In this document: in pieces, positions 1-9,031 of the stretch
Layout of the letters: each line of letters opens with the position of its first letter
How positions within the stretch are numbered: position 1 is the stretch's first letter
NCBI RefSeq assembly: GCF_004804275.1
Contig: NZ_STGI01000010.1
Location: 1-64,000 of the forward strand
Source: Herbaspirillum sp. ST 5-3
GTDB lineage: Bacteria; Pseudomonadota; Gammaproteobacteria; Burkholderiales; Burkholderiaceae_D
Reading direction: 5' to 3'
DNA: 64,000 bases
The notes under the pieces: generated by a model
Told to the model about the DNA's origin: nothing
The model's input: only the letters and a program-made list of their open reading frames with translations
Database searches by the model: none
Program-made: the position numbers and the translations under genes

Positions 1-44
1 TGCCGCCACGGACGTTTCGAGAGAAACAGGCTTTAAATAACTAA

Positions 45-674
<630 letters not shown>

Positions 675-709
675 TCGAGACCGGCAATATCGATGACACT
701 ACAAACTGG

Positions 710-764
710 TGTATCAATATTGAATTGCCGATGCCGGAAAAACTGTATCAGTATTCAATTGCCG
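710..764 (+). repeat. IS21-type terminal direct repeats
   Basis: Two 21-bp copies, 710-730 and 744-764, differ at two positions (TGTATCAATATTGAATTGCC against TGTATCAGTATTCAATTGCC) and start 34 bp apart. Repeats of this size near the end are typical binding sites of IstA in IS21-family elements. Confidence 0.55.
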
Positions 765-770
765 TTGACA

Positions 771-1186
771 CCAACGAGTGTCTGGCGATCGAAGTCGATA
801 CTTCATTGCCGGAACGTCGCGTCGTTGGCGTGTTGGAACGGCTGGCAGAACTGCGTGGATTGCCACGATCAGTGACGGTAGACAAGGGGTCAGAATTTAC
901 CGGGAAGGCACTCGATGTATGGGCCTATGGTCGGGGATTGCAACTGCACTTCATCCAAGCTGGCAAGCCGCAGCAGAACGCGTACATCGAGAGCTTCAAT
1001 GGCAAGTTCCGGGATGAATGCCTGAACGAGCATTGGTTCATCTCGATGCGCCACGCACGGCAAGTGATCGAGGAATCGCGTCAGGAATACAATGGCGAAC
1101 GACCACACAGTTCGCTCGGCTACCTGACGCCGAAGCAGTTTGCACAGAGTTTTTTAACCGCAGACGTCGTGTCGATTTCGGACTAA
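771..1186 (+). pseudogene. IS3-family transposase OrfB, C-terminal part
   Basis: The frame carries the second and third parts of the DDE catalytic core of an IS3 integrase-type transposase: VDKGSEFTGKALDVWAY with the second acidic residue, and NAYIESFNGKFRDECLNEHW with the catalytic glutamate, then the usual RPHSSLGYLTPKQF tail. Everything upstream of TNECLAIEVD, including the first catalytic aspartate, is missing because the IS21-type element interrupts it. The open frame runs further left only by chance through the IS21 end. It cannot make an active transposase. Confidence 0.75.
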
Positions 1187-1202
1187 ATTGGGTAGCAGGT
1201 CA
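771..1202 (+). mobile_element. IS3-family element, right-end fragment
   Basis: This fragment carries the C-terminal half of an IS3 OrfB transposase and ends at 1202 with the outer sequence TGACCTG (read on the minus strand from 1202). The same heptamer begins the other IS3 fragment at 1562. The left half has been displaced by the IS21-type element ending at 770. Confidence 0.6.
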
Positions 1203-1496
1203 ACAGCGCCGCGATTCGTGGAACTGGCGCGCGTACCATCTTTTTCTTGAAATCTCCTTCATCACTTCGATCTCAAGATCTCGTTCCGCCAGCAGCTTCT
1301 TGAGCCCGGCGTTCTCCTGTTCGAGGGCTTTGAGATTCCTGACTTCATCGGCCGCCATCTCGCCAAATCGCTTGCGCCAGCCATAGATGCTTTGCTCGGT
1401 AACGCCGTGGCGCTTGGCCACTTCGGCTATCGGGGGCCTGTCGGCCTCCCGCAAAATCCGGTCGATTTGTTCGTCGCTGTATCGGCTCTTCTTCAT
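1200..1496 (-). CDS. IS3-family transposase OrfA (HTH subunit)
   Basis: OrfA is the DNA-binding subunit that is fused to OrfB by -1 frameshifting in IS3 elements. The 98-residue product has the typical start MKKSRYSDEQI, a helix-turn-helix with VAKRHGVTEQSIYGWRKRFG (about residues 25-44) and a leucine-zipper-like stretch LKALEQENAGLKKLLAERDL. The SD GGGAGC lies just upstream on the minus strand. Its stop codon TGA (1202-1200) is the outer trinucleotide of the neighbouring IS3 end, so the last residues after RKRW are probably not native. Without orfB it has no transposase partner here. Confidence 0.7.
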   Translation of the reverse strand: MKKSRYSDEQIDRILREADRPPIAEVAKRHGVTEQSIYGWRKRFGEMAADEVRNLKALEQENAGLKKLLAERDLEIEVMKEISRKRWYARQFHESRRC

Positions 1497-1562
1497 TGCT
1501 CCCTTTCGTTTGGGAGCTATCTTCTCAAATTTCCTGTGGTCCGAAAATCTCAGGACAGGTCA
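1203..1562 (-). mobile_element. IS3-family element, left-end fragment (inverted)
   Basis: On the minus strand this runs from terminal TGACCTGTCCTGAGATTTTC at 1562 through complete orfA into about the first dozen codons of orfB (MVRAPVPRIAALL, in the -1 frame overlapping the end of orfA). It stops where the outer end of the other IS3 fragment abuts at 1202/1203. Left and right ends here therefore belong to two copies, or to one copy rearranged by inversion and deletion. Confidence 0.6.
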
Positions 1563-3037
1563 GTGTGCTTGCGTATGAGTTCCGCGAGGCGGTCGAAAGT
1601 GGGCCCGACGAGGTCGTTGGGAACGCATGCATATCCTAGAATCAGTCCCTTCTTTGCGCGCGACGGCTTCATGTAATAGCCTGAGAGCGGCCTTGCGATG
1701 ATTCCCTGTTCTTGCGCGGCGCGGCCGAGCGCTACGTCGTCACAGTTCTCGGGCAGGAGTAGCGCGAGATGCAGGCCGGCGTCGTCGCCGGAAATCGGCA
1801 ATGCATCACCAAAATTGCGTGTAATGGCTTCACGGAGCAGATTGAGACGCTCGGCGTACAACACGCGCATGCGGCGAATATGCGAAGCGAAATGCCCCTC
1901 CGTCATGAAGTCAGCGAGCACTGCCTGGGTAAACAATTGTCCGCCGCGGTAGAGGTCCGATAATCCGGTTGCGAATGCGTCCGCGAGCGCAGGCGGCACG
2001 ACGATGAAGCCGGTACGCAAGCCGGGAAACAGCGTCTTGCTGAATGAGCCGATGTACAGCACGCGGTCGTGTGTGTCCATTCCTTGCAATGAAGCCAGCG
2101 GTCGACTGGCGTAGCGGAATTCGCTGTCGTAATCATCCTCGATGATCCAGATACTGTGCACCGCTGCATATTCGAGCAGCATGCGTCGACGCGACAGGCT
2201 CATTACCTGCCCGAGCGGGTACTGATGCGAAGGTGTGACGAAGATGAATCGCGGAGGGTGGCGTAGGTCTGCGGCGACCGGGCTGATGCCTTCGTCATCG
2301 ACTGCGATCGGTGTTGGTTTCAGGTTCAGCGACGTCAGCACATTGCGCGTGCCCCAATAGCAGGGATCCTCAACCCAGGCGCGGTCGTTGACATCGGCCA
2401 GCAACTTGGAGGCAAGGTCAATGGATTGGTGAATGCCGGACGTGACAATGATTTGCTCGGCGGTGCAGTTGACCGATCGGGCGACCCGAAGGTATTCGGC
2501 GATCGCTTCGCGCAAGGGAAGATAGCCGCCGCCATGGCCGTAGGTCAGCATGTCCGAACGTGAGCGGCGCCAGTATTTGTTCTGCAGCCGGCTCCATATC
2601 TTGCTCGGGAACGCGGTGACGTCCGGGACGCCGGGCATGAATGCGCCCCATTGGAATTTGTATGCTCCCGCGTGCTTCACCAGTTGCGCGCCGCGCTCCG
2701 ACAAGCCGAGATTGCTTCCCTGTCTGGGGCGTTTGATATCGATATCGTCGACCTCCGGAATCTGGTCCGGCACGGTGTCGGTGACGAAGGTGCCGGCACC
2801 GGTGCGCGTTTCCAGATAGCCCTCGGCCATCAATTGTTCATAGGCGTAGGTGACGGTGTTGCGGGATATTTTCAGCTCGCGTGCGAGGTCACGCGAGGAG
2901 GGGAGCTGCAGACCTGCAGGCATGACGCGCGACAGGATGGCTTCACGGATGACCTGGTAAAGCTGGCGGTTGACCGGCTTGCCGCAACTGCGGTCGATTC
3001 TCTGTAGCAGAAAGTCGGAAAGGGCTGCGACCCGCAA
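1550..3037 (-). CDS. MocR/GabR-family PLP-dependent transcriptional regulator
   Basis: MocR-type regulators fuse a GntR winged helix to an aminotransferase-fold domain that senses PLP and often GABA. The 495-residue product has the GntR part at about residues 15-85 (VNRQLYQVIREAIL, LPSSRDLARELKISRNTVTYAY) and the aminotransferase domain from about 120, with the PLP lysine K334 in GSFSKTLFPGLR. It is divergent from gabT, which supports a GabR role. The start used is TTG at 3037; no in-frame ATG or clear SD lies upstream, so the start is uncertain. Oddly, the final codons (from within T492, then DLS and the TGA stop) come from the IS3 end at 1562, so the native C-terminus is cut or replaced. 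Confidence 0.8.
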   Translation of the reverse strand: MRVAALSDFLLQRIDRSCGKPVNRQLYQVIREAILSRVMPAGLQLPSSRDLARELKISRNTVTYAYEQLMAEGYLETRTGAGTFVTDTVPDQIPEVDDIDIKRPRQGSNLGLSERGAQLVKHAGAYKFQWGAFMPGVPDVTAFPSKIWSRLQNKYWRRSRSDMLTYGHGGGYLPLREAIAEYLRVARSVNCTAEQIIVTSGIHQSIDLASKLLADVNDRAWVEDPCYWGTRNVLTSLNLKPTPIAVDDEGISPVAADLRHPPRFIFVTPSHQYPLGQVMSLSRRRMLLEYAAVHSIWIIEDDYDSEFRYASRPLASLQGMDTHDRVLYIGSFSKTLFPGLRTGFIVVPPALADAFATGLSDLYRGGQLFTQAVLADFMTEGHFASHIRRMRVLYAERLNLLREAITRNFGDALPISGDDAGLHLALLLPENCDDVALGRAAQEQGIIARPLSGYYMKPSRAKKGLILGYACVPNDLVGPTFDRLAELIRKHTDLS

Positions 3038-3096
3038 AGTGGCACCATCGAATAATTCAAAGTGGATCTACATTGTAGCGCCAAAGCGGCCTTAGT

Positions 3097-3116
3097 ATCT
3101 CTCCCACGATAGAGAT
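3097..3116. promoter_or_regulatory. Candidate GabR operator between regulator and gabT
   Basis: ATCTCT (3097-3102) and AGAGAT (3111-3116) form an inverted repeat 18 bp before the gabT start, in the divergent intergenic region. Position fits an operator for the MocR-type regulator, but there is no motif match to prove it. Confidence 0.3.
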
Positions 3117-3133
3117 AAACAGATGGAGTAGAC

Positions 3134-4402
3134 ATGAAGAACGCTGATCTGCAGAGACGCAAGGATATCGCCACACCCCGTGGCGTTGGCGTCATGTGCC
3201 AGTTCTATGCCGACCGTGCATCGAACGCGGAAATCTGGGATGTGGAGAATCGCCGCTACATCGATTTCGCCGCCGGTATCGCCGTGCTCAACACCGGTCA
3301 CCGCCATCCCAGGCTCATGCATGCGATCGAGCAGCAGCTCGGGAAGTTCACGCATACGGCGTATCAGGTTGTTCCCTATGAAAGTTATGTCGAGCTGGCG
3401 GAACGCATCAATGCGATCACTCCGGGCGATCATGCAAAGAAGACAGCACTCTTTTCCACTGGCGCCGAAGCCGTCGAGAACGCAATCAAGATCGCACGCG
3501 CCGCTACCGGCCGCTCAGCCGTCATCGCGTTCAGCGGAGGCTTCCACGGCCGCACCATGATGGGCATGGCACTGACAGGCAAAGTCGTGCCGTACAAAGT
3601 CGGTTTCGGGCCATTCCCCGGCGAGGTGTATCACGCGCCGTTTCCCATCCCTGCGCATGACGTGCGCACGGAAGATTCGCTGGCCGCCTTGCAGACCTTG
3701 TTCAAATCCGACGTCGATCCGAAACGTGTTGCGGCGATCATTCTTGAGCCGGTGCAGGGTGAGGGCGGATTCTATGCGGCTCCGGTCGAATTCATGCAGG
3801 CACTGCGCAAGCTGTGCGATCAGCACGGCATCCTGCTCATTGCCGACGAGGTGCAGACGGGATTCGCGCGCACCGGCAAGCTGTTCGCGATGGAGCATTA
3901 CGGCGTCATTCCCGACTTGATGACGATGGCCAAGAGCCTGGCCGGCGGCATGCCGCTGTCCGCTGTTTGCGGCCGTGCGGAAATCATGGACGCGCCGGCA
4001 CCGGGCGGACTGGGCGGTACCTATGCGGGCAACCCGCTGGCAGTCGCTTCCGCACTTGCCGTTCTCGATGTGATCAAGGAAGAGAATCTGACGGCGCGCG
4101 CGGAGCAACTCGGGCAGCAACTCAAGGAAAAACTTCACTCCTTGCGCAAGCGCGTTCCGCATATTGCCGACGTGCGCGGACTGGGTGCCATGGTCGCCGT
4201 GGAATTCAACAAGCCCGGCAGCGCGGAAGCCGATGCGGATTTTGCAAAAAAGGTACAGACACGCGCGCTCGAAAGAGGTTTACTGCTATTGATCTGCGGC
4301 GTATACAGCAATGTCATTCGCTTCCTGTTTCCGCTCACGATCAGTGATGATTTGATGGACGAGGCATTGACTGTACTGGAAGCCGCAATGCTGGAAGCCT
4401 GA
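3134..4402 (+). CDS. gabT: 4-aminobutyrate--2-oxoglutarate aminotransferase
   Basis: GabT moves the amino group of GABA to 2-oxoglutarate, giving succinic semialdehyde and glutamate in the cytoplasm. The 422-residue protein has the class-III aminotransferase landmarks: STGAEAVENAIKIAR (cofactor phosphate region), SGGFHGRT, EPVQGEGGF, LIADEVQTGFARTG and the PLP lysine K267 in TMAKSLAGGMP. Length equals E. coli GabT. The SD-like GGAG precedes the ATG. It opens a cluster with an ABC importer and gabD, which gives a full GABA-to-succinate route. A related delta-aminovalerate aminotransferase (DavT) is the main alternative; the gabD partner fits either. Confidence 0.9.
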   Translation: MKNADLQRRKDIATPRGVGVMCQFYADRASNAEIWDVENRRYIDFAAGIAVLNTGHRHPRLMHAIEQQLGKFTHTAYQVVPYESYVELAERINAITPGDHAKKTALFSTGAEAVENAIKIARAATGRSAVIAFSGGFHGRTMMGMALTGKVVPYKVGFGPFPGEVYHAPFPIPAHDVRTEDSLAALQTLFKSDVDPKRVAAIILEPVQGEGGFYAAPVEFMQALRKLCDQHGILLIADEVQTGFARTGKLFAMEHYGVIPDLMTMAKSLAGGMPLSAVCGRAEIMDAPAPGGLGGTYAGNPLAVASALAVLDVIKEENLTARAEQLGQQLKEKLHSLRKRVPHIADVRGLGAMVAVEFNKPGSAEADADFAKKVQTRALERGLLLLICGVYSNVIRFLFPLTISDDLMDEALTVLEAAMLEA

Positions 4403-4463
4403 CAGCTTGTAAAGCCGGCGCGGCAATGCACCGTCGCCGGTCACCATAACAAGGGGACATTCC

Positions 4464-5567
4464 GTGATACACAAAGACAATGCGACGCGCGACACCCTGG
4501 TTGAATTCCGGGGCGTCAAGAAGACCTACGATGGCGAACACCTCGTCGTCAAACATCTCGACCTCAACATCGAGCGAGGCGAATTCCTGACGCTGCTCGG
4601 TCCCTCCGGATCGGGCAAGACGACATGCCTGATGATGCTGGCCGGTTTCGAGTTTCCGACGGGCGGCGAGATTCGGCTCGATGGCCAGCTGCTGAACAAG
4701 GTGCCGCCGCACAAGCGCAACATCGGCATGGTGTTCCAGAATTACGCACTGTTCCCGCACATGACGGTTGCGCAAAACGTTGCTTATCCATTGACCGTGC
4801 GCGGTGTGGACAGCAGCACGCGCGCGGCCAAGGTGAAGCAAGCGCTCGACATGGTGCAGATGGGGAAATTCGCGGACCGCTATTCAGCCCAGTTGTCCGG
4901 CGGGCAGCAGCAGCGCATTGCATTGGCGCGCGCCCTCGTGTTCGAACCCAAGCTGGTGTTGATGGATGAACCATTGGGTGCGCTCGACAAGCAATTGCGC
5001 GAACACATGCAACTGGAGTTGAAGGCGCTGCATCAGCGTCTCGGCGTGACCTTCGTGTATGTCACGCACGATCAGAGCGAAGCGCTCACCATGTCCGATC
5101 GCGTCGCGGTATTCGATCAGGGCGTGATCCAGCAGCTCGCGGTGGTCGACGAGCTGTATGAATACCCGCAGAACCAATTCGTCGCCGGTTTTATCGGCGA
5201 TAACAATCGCATCAACGGCACTGTGTCGTCCGTATCGGGCGGGCAGTGCGGCGTGCGCCTGCCGGATGGTAGCATCCTGAACGGCCTGAATGTCAATTCC
5301 GCACAACCCGGCCAGAACGTGACGGCGTGCGTACGACCGGAACGTATCCGCCTTCATGCTGCGCACGCTGAAATCCCGAATGCACTGCGTGCCACCGTGT
5401 CTGATCTGATTTATTTCGGCGACCATGTGCGCGTGCGCTGCGCCTTGCCCAAGCAGGACGATTGCTTCGTCAAGATTGCGTTGCATGACGCAGCGGCGCT
5501 CGATCTGTCGACCGACGCGCCGGTACGGCTGGGCATCGAGCCAGAGCGCCTGCGCATCTTTAATTAG
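4464..5567 (+). CDS. ABC transporter ATP-binding protein, PotA type
   Basis: This is the ATPase of a polyamine/GABA-type importer. The 367-residue protein has Walker A GPSGSGKTT (about residues 50-58), the Q-loop in VFQNYALFPH, signature LSGGQQQR, Walker B LVLMDEPLGALD and the H-loop VTHDQSEAL, then a C-terminal TOBE-type regulatory domain from about residue 250. It starts at GTG with a strong SD (AAGGGGA). The genes for binding protein and two permeases follow on the same strand. Position between gabT and gabD suggests GABA or a related amino compound as substrate, which is inference. Confidence 0.88.
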   Translation: MIHKDNATRDTLVEFRGVKKTYDGEHLVVKHLDLNIERGEFLTLLGPSGSGKTTCLMMLAGFEFPTGGEIRLDGQLLNKVPPHKRNIGMVFQNYALFPHMTVAQNVAYPLTVRGVDSSTRAAKVKQALDMVQMGKFADRYSAQLSGGQQQRIALARALVFEPKLVLMDEPLGALDKQLREHMQLELKALHQRLGVTFVYVTHDQSEALTMSDRVAVFDQGVIQQLAVVDELYEYPQNQFVAGFIGDNNRINGTVSSVSGGQCGVRLPDGSILNGLNVNSAQPGQNVTACVRPERIRLHAAHAEIPNALRATVSDLIYFGDHVRVRCALPKQDDCFVKIALHDAAALDLSTDAPVRLGIEPERLRIFN

Positions 5568-5681
5568 CCACCCATTCCGGATGACGCCCTCGCACAAGAA
5601 GGGGCGCATCCAGATGTATCCCGACCGGTTAGCGGGACATGATTATCCATCACATCCAACAATACGAGAGAAGGAGCACAG

Positions 5682-6713
5682 ATGAAACGCACCCTTAAAC
5701 CCATCCTGCTGAGCGCAGCCCTGTCCGCCGGGTTTGCCCATGCAGGCGAGCTGACCGTCGTCAATTTCGGCGGCGCCAACAGCCTCGCGCAAAAAGCTGC
5801 CTATGTCGAGCCGTTCCAGAAAGCGACCGGCAACAAGGTGACGGTCGTCGAGTACAACGGTGAAATGGCCAAGCTCAAGGCGATGGTCGAAACCAAAAAA
5901 GTGAGCTGGGACCTGGTTGAAGTCGAGTCCGGTGAAGTCGGTCGCGCCTGTGAAGAAGGTTTGCTGGAAAAAATCGACGCCGCCAAGATCGGCAAGAAGG
6001 AGGACTTCATTCCCGCCGCTTTCCATGAGTGCGGCTTCGGCGCATTCGTCTGGTCGACCGTGCTCGGATATAACGCCGACAAGCTCAAGACCGCACCCAA
6101 AGGCTGGGCCGATTTCTGGGACATCAAGAAATTCCCGGGCAAGCGCGGCATGCGCAAGGGCGCGCGCTACAACCTGGAGTTCGCGCTGATGGCCGACGGC
6201 GTGCCCACCAAGGAGGTGTACAACGTGCTGGCCACCAAGGCGGGTGTCGATCGCGCATTCAAGAAGCTGGATGAACTGAAGAACAACATCCAGTGGTGGG
6301 AAGCCGGCGCGCAGCCGCCGCAATTCCTCGTTGCCGGCGATGTCGTGATGTCGACGGTCTATAACGGTCGCATCGATGCTGCGCAACGCGAAGGCAAGAA
6401 CCTGGCGATTACCTGGGCCGGTGGCATTTACGACCTGGACTACTGGGTGATTCCGAAGGGCGCGAAGAACAAGGAAATCGCGGAAAAATTCATCGCCTTC
6501 TCCAGCACGCCGGAAGCGCAGCATCAATACGCCGGCAAGATTGCCTACGGCCCGGTCAACAACAATGCCTTCAAGCGCATGGACTACAAGATGTTGTCCC
6601 AGTTGCCGACCTCCACGACCAACGTCAAGGATTCGGTGCAGCAGAACATGAAGTTCTGGACCGATCACGGCGAGGAGCTGGAACAACGCTTCACCGCCTG
6701 GGCGGCGCGATAA
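5682..6713 (+). CDS. ABC transporter periplasmic binding protein, PotD-like
   Basis: This is the periplasmic receptor of the importer encoded around it. The 343-residue product has a clear signal peptide (MKRTLKPILLSAALSAGFAHA, cut before GELTVV) and the family-1/PotD-type pattern VVNFGGANSLAQ near the mature N-terminus, with WDLVEVESGEVGRACEEGLLE and YWVIPKGAKNKEIAEKF further on. A good SD (GAAGGAG) precedes the ATG. The ligand cannot be read from sequence; the catabolic neighbours gabT and gabD point to GABA. Confidence 0.85.
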   Translation: MKRTLKPILLSAALSAGFAHAGELTVVNFGGANSLAQKAAYVEPFQKATGNKVTVVEYNGEMAKLKAMVETKKVSWDLVEVESGEVGRACEEGLLEKIDAAKIGKKEDFIPAAFHECGFGAFVWSTVLGYNADKLKTAPKGWADFWDIKKFPGKRGMRKGARYNLEFALMADGVPTKEVYNVLATKAGVDRAFKKLDELKNNIQWWEAGAQPPQFLVAGDVVMSTVYNGRIDAAQREGKNLAITWAGGIYDLDYWVIPKGAKNKEIAEKFIAFSSTPEAQHQYAGKIAYGPVNNNAFKRMDYKMLSQLPTSTTNVKDSVQQNMKFWTDHGEELEQRFTAWAAR

Positions 6714-6838
6714 GCCTGTCTCCCCCGTCGTTATGGAGTTCTCCAGTCCGTGACGGCGGGCCTGATGCCGTGCTGCTCATGCTGCTCGGGCGACATGCGT
6801 GGCGCGGCATCATTTTTCATCTTCACTGAAATTGCGAT

Positions 6839-8122
6839 ATGACTACCTCCGCAATCGCTCCGGCCATCGATATGCCCTACGTGGAACCTTCGACAGTGCA
6901 GTTGAAGCGCGAGCTGCATCGGGCGCAGCTGCGCAAGCGCATGGCCGCCATCGCGCTCATCGCGCCGCTGGTCATTTTCCTGCTGATTGTGTTTGTCGCG
7001 CCGATCGCCATTCTCCTCAAGCGCGCCATCGAAAATCCGGAAATCGCCGACGGCTTGCCGCAGACGGTAACGGCGTTGAAAGGATGGGACCGCGTCAGTG
7101 TTCCGCCGGATGCCGCCTATGCCGCGCTCGCCGCCGATCTGGCTGCAGCACAACAGCAGAACGCAGCCGGCAGCGTCGCTCGTCGCATCAACACGGAACT
7201 TCCGGGTGCGCGTTCCGTGATCATGAAGACCACGCATGCCATGCCCTTGCAGGCGGCGGATGGCGGCAAGATGACGGCAACGGAATTCAAGCAGGCGCTG
7301 ATCGACATCGATGAACAATGGGGCAAGCCGGAGTACTGGCAGGTGATTGCCAAGAATGGTTCCCGCTACTCGCCCTACTATCTGCTGGCGGCGCTCGATT
7401 TGCGTCAGGATGGCACCGGCAAGATCGTGCGCATTCCTGAAGACGAGTCGGCCTACAGGCAAATCTTCGTCCGCACGTTCGTCATCAGCCTCGGTGTCAC
7501 GCTGTTCTGCCTGGTGCTCGGCTATCCGCTGGCGTACTGGCTTTCCACCATGTCGGAACGGCGTGCGAATTTATTCATGATCCTGGTCCTCATTCCGTTC
7601 TGGACCTCGATCCTGGTGCGCGTGGCGGCGTGGATGGTGTTGCTGCAATCGGAAGGACTGGTCAACAAGACGCTAATGGCGCTGCACGTCACCAACGGCC
7701 CGCTCGAATTGATCTTCAATCGCACCGGAACCTACATCTCCATGACGCACATTCTGCTGCCGTTCATGATCCTGCCCTTGTACAGCGTGATGAAATCGAT
7801 TCCGCCTACCTATATGCGCGCGGCGATTTCACTCGGCAGCCATCCGTTCGCCGCGTTCTGGCGTGTCTATGTGCCGCAGACTTATCCGGGCGTCGGCGCT
7901 GGCGCGCTGCTGGTGTTCATCCTTGCGCTCGGCTATTACATCACGCCGGCGCTGCTGGGCGGCACCAACGAACAGATGGTCAGTTATTACGTCGCTTACT
8001 TCATCAATGTGACGATCAACTGGGGCATGGCATGCGCGCTGGGGGCATTGCTGCTGGCGGCGACCTTGCTGCTGTATGGCGTGTACCGCCGCTTTGCCAG
8101 GATGGAGGTGAGCATGGGATGA
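6839..8122 (+). CDS. ABC transporter permease, PotB-like
   Basis: This is the first membrane subunit of the importer. The 427-residue protein has one transmembrane segment at about residues 36-58, then a long hydrophilic, probably periplasmic insert to about residue 205, then five or so segments. The binding-protein-dependent permease loop AAISLGSHPFAAFWRVYVPQ (EAA motif) couples to the ATPase. The insert makes it about 120 residues longer than E. coli PotB; longer versions of this kind exist in proteobacterial polyamine/opine-type importers. The gap before it (6714-6838) is larger than others in the operon. Confidence 0.85.
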   Translation: MTTSAIAPAIDMPYVEPSTVQLKRELHRAQLRKRMAAIALIAPLVIFLLIVFVAPIAILLKRAIENPEIADGLPQTVTALKGWDRVSVPPDAAYAALAADLAAAQQQNAAGSVARRINTELPGARSVIMKTTHAMPLQAADGGKMTATEFKQALIDIDEQWGKPEYWQVIAKNGSRYSPYYLLAALDLRQDGTGKIVRIPEDESAYRQIFVRTFVISLGVTLFCLVLGYPLAYWLSTMSERRANLFMILVLIPFWTSILVRVAAWMVLLQSEGLVNKTLMALHVTNGPLELIFNRTGTYISMTHILLPFMILPLYSVMKSIPPTYMRAAISLGSHPFAAFWRVYVPQTYPGVGAGALLVFILALGYYITPALLGGTNEQMVSYYVAYFINVTINWGMACALGALLLAATLLLYGVYRRFARMEVSMG

Positions 8123-8176
8123 GGACGCAGTCCATCGTTCGCATGCCGCTGCAATCATATTGAAACCGGATACGCC

Positions 8177-9013
8177 ATGAAAACCTTCTTGCCGACCTTC
8201 GCTCCTTACCAGTCGTTTGCCGAACGCACCTGGTTTTTCATCCTGCGCGGATTGAACGGGCTGACACTGCTGTTCCTGATGCTGCCGATCCTGGTGATCA
8301 TTCCACTATCGTTTGCCGACAGCACTTTCCTGTCCTATCCGATTCCGGGATTCTCGCTGCGCTGGTACCAGAGCCTGTTTGAATCGGATGAATGGATACG
8401 CGCGGCGCAGAACAGCTTCATTGTCGCGCCCGCCGCCACGGTGCTTGCCACCGTGCTCGGCACGCTCGCTTCCGTCGGCTTGAACAAGGCGGACTTCCGC
8501 GGCAAGGCGCTGGTCATGGCTGTGCTGATTTCCCCGATGGTGGTCCCGGTAGTGGTGGTGGGCGTCGGTATCTACATCTTCTTTGCGGCGATCGGCTTGT
8601 CCGAAACCTATGTCGGATTGATTCTTGCGCATGCCGCACTGGGTGCGCCGTTTGTCGTCACCACCGTGTCGGCCACCTTGCAAGGATTCAACCAGAACCT
8701 GGTGCGCGCCAGCCTGAGCCTCGGCGCGAGCCCCTTGCGCACCTTCTTCAAAATCACCTTGCCGGTCATTGCGCCGGGGCTGATCTCCGGTGCGCTGTTT
8801 GCGTTTGCGACATCCTTCGATGAAGTTGTCATCACGCTGTTCGTCGCCGGCCCCGACCAGTCGACGCTGCCGCGCCAGATGTTCTCCGGCATCCGCGAGA
8901 ACATCAGCCCGGCCATCGCTGCGCTGGCGACCATCCTGATCGTGTTCTCGACCTGCCTGCTGCTGGTGCTGGAATGGCTGCGCGGGCGCAACAAGGCCGC
9001 TGCCAAATATTAA
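8177..9013 (+). CDS. ABC transporter permease, PotC-like
   Basis: This is the second membrane subunit. The 278-residue product has about six transmembrane segments (first at about residues 22-45) and the coupling loop RASLSLGASPLRTFFKITLPVI (about 175-196). It follows the PotB-like gene by 54 bp and precedes gabD by 18 bp, so the whole set from gabT is likely one operon. Confidence 0.87.
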   Translation: MKTFLPTFAPYQSFAERTWFFILRGLNGLTLLFLMLPILVIIPLSFADSTFLSYPIPGFSLRWYQSLFESDEWIRAAQNSFIVAPAATVLATVLGTLASVGLNKADFRGKALVMAVLISPMVVPVVVVGVGIYIFFAAIGLSETYVGLILAHAALGAPFVVTTVSATLQGFNQNLVRASLSLGASPLRTFFKITLPVIAPGLISGALFAFATSFDEVVITLFVAGPDQSTLPRQMFSGIRENISPAIAALATILIVFSTCLLLVLEWLRGRNKAAAKY

Positions 9014-9031
9014 ATTTTTCGGAGCCATCCC

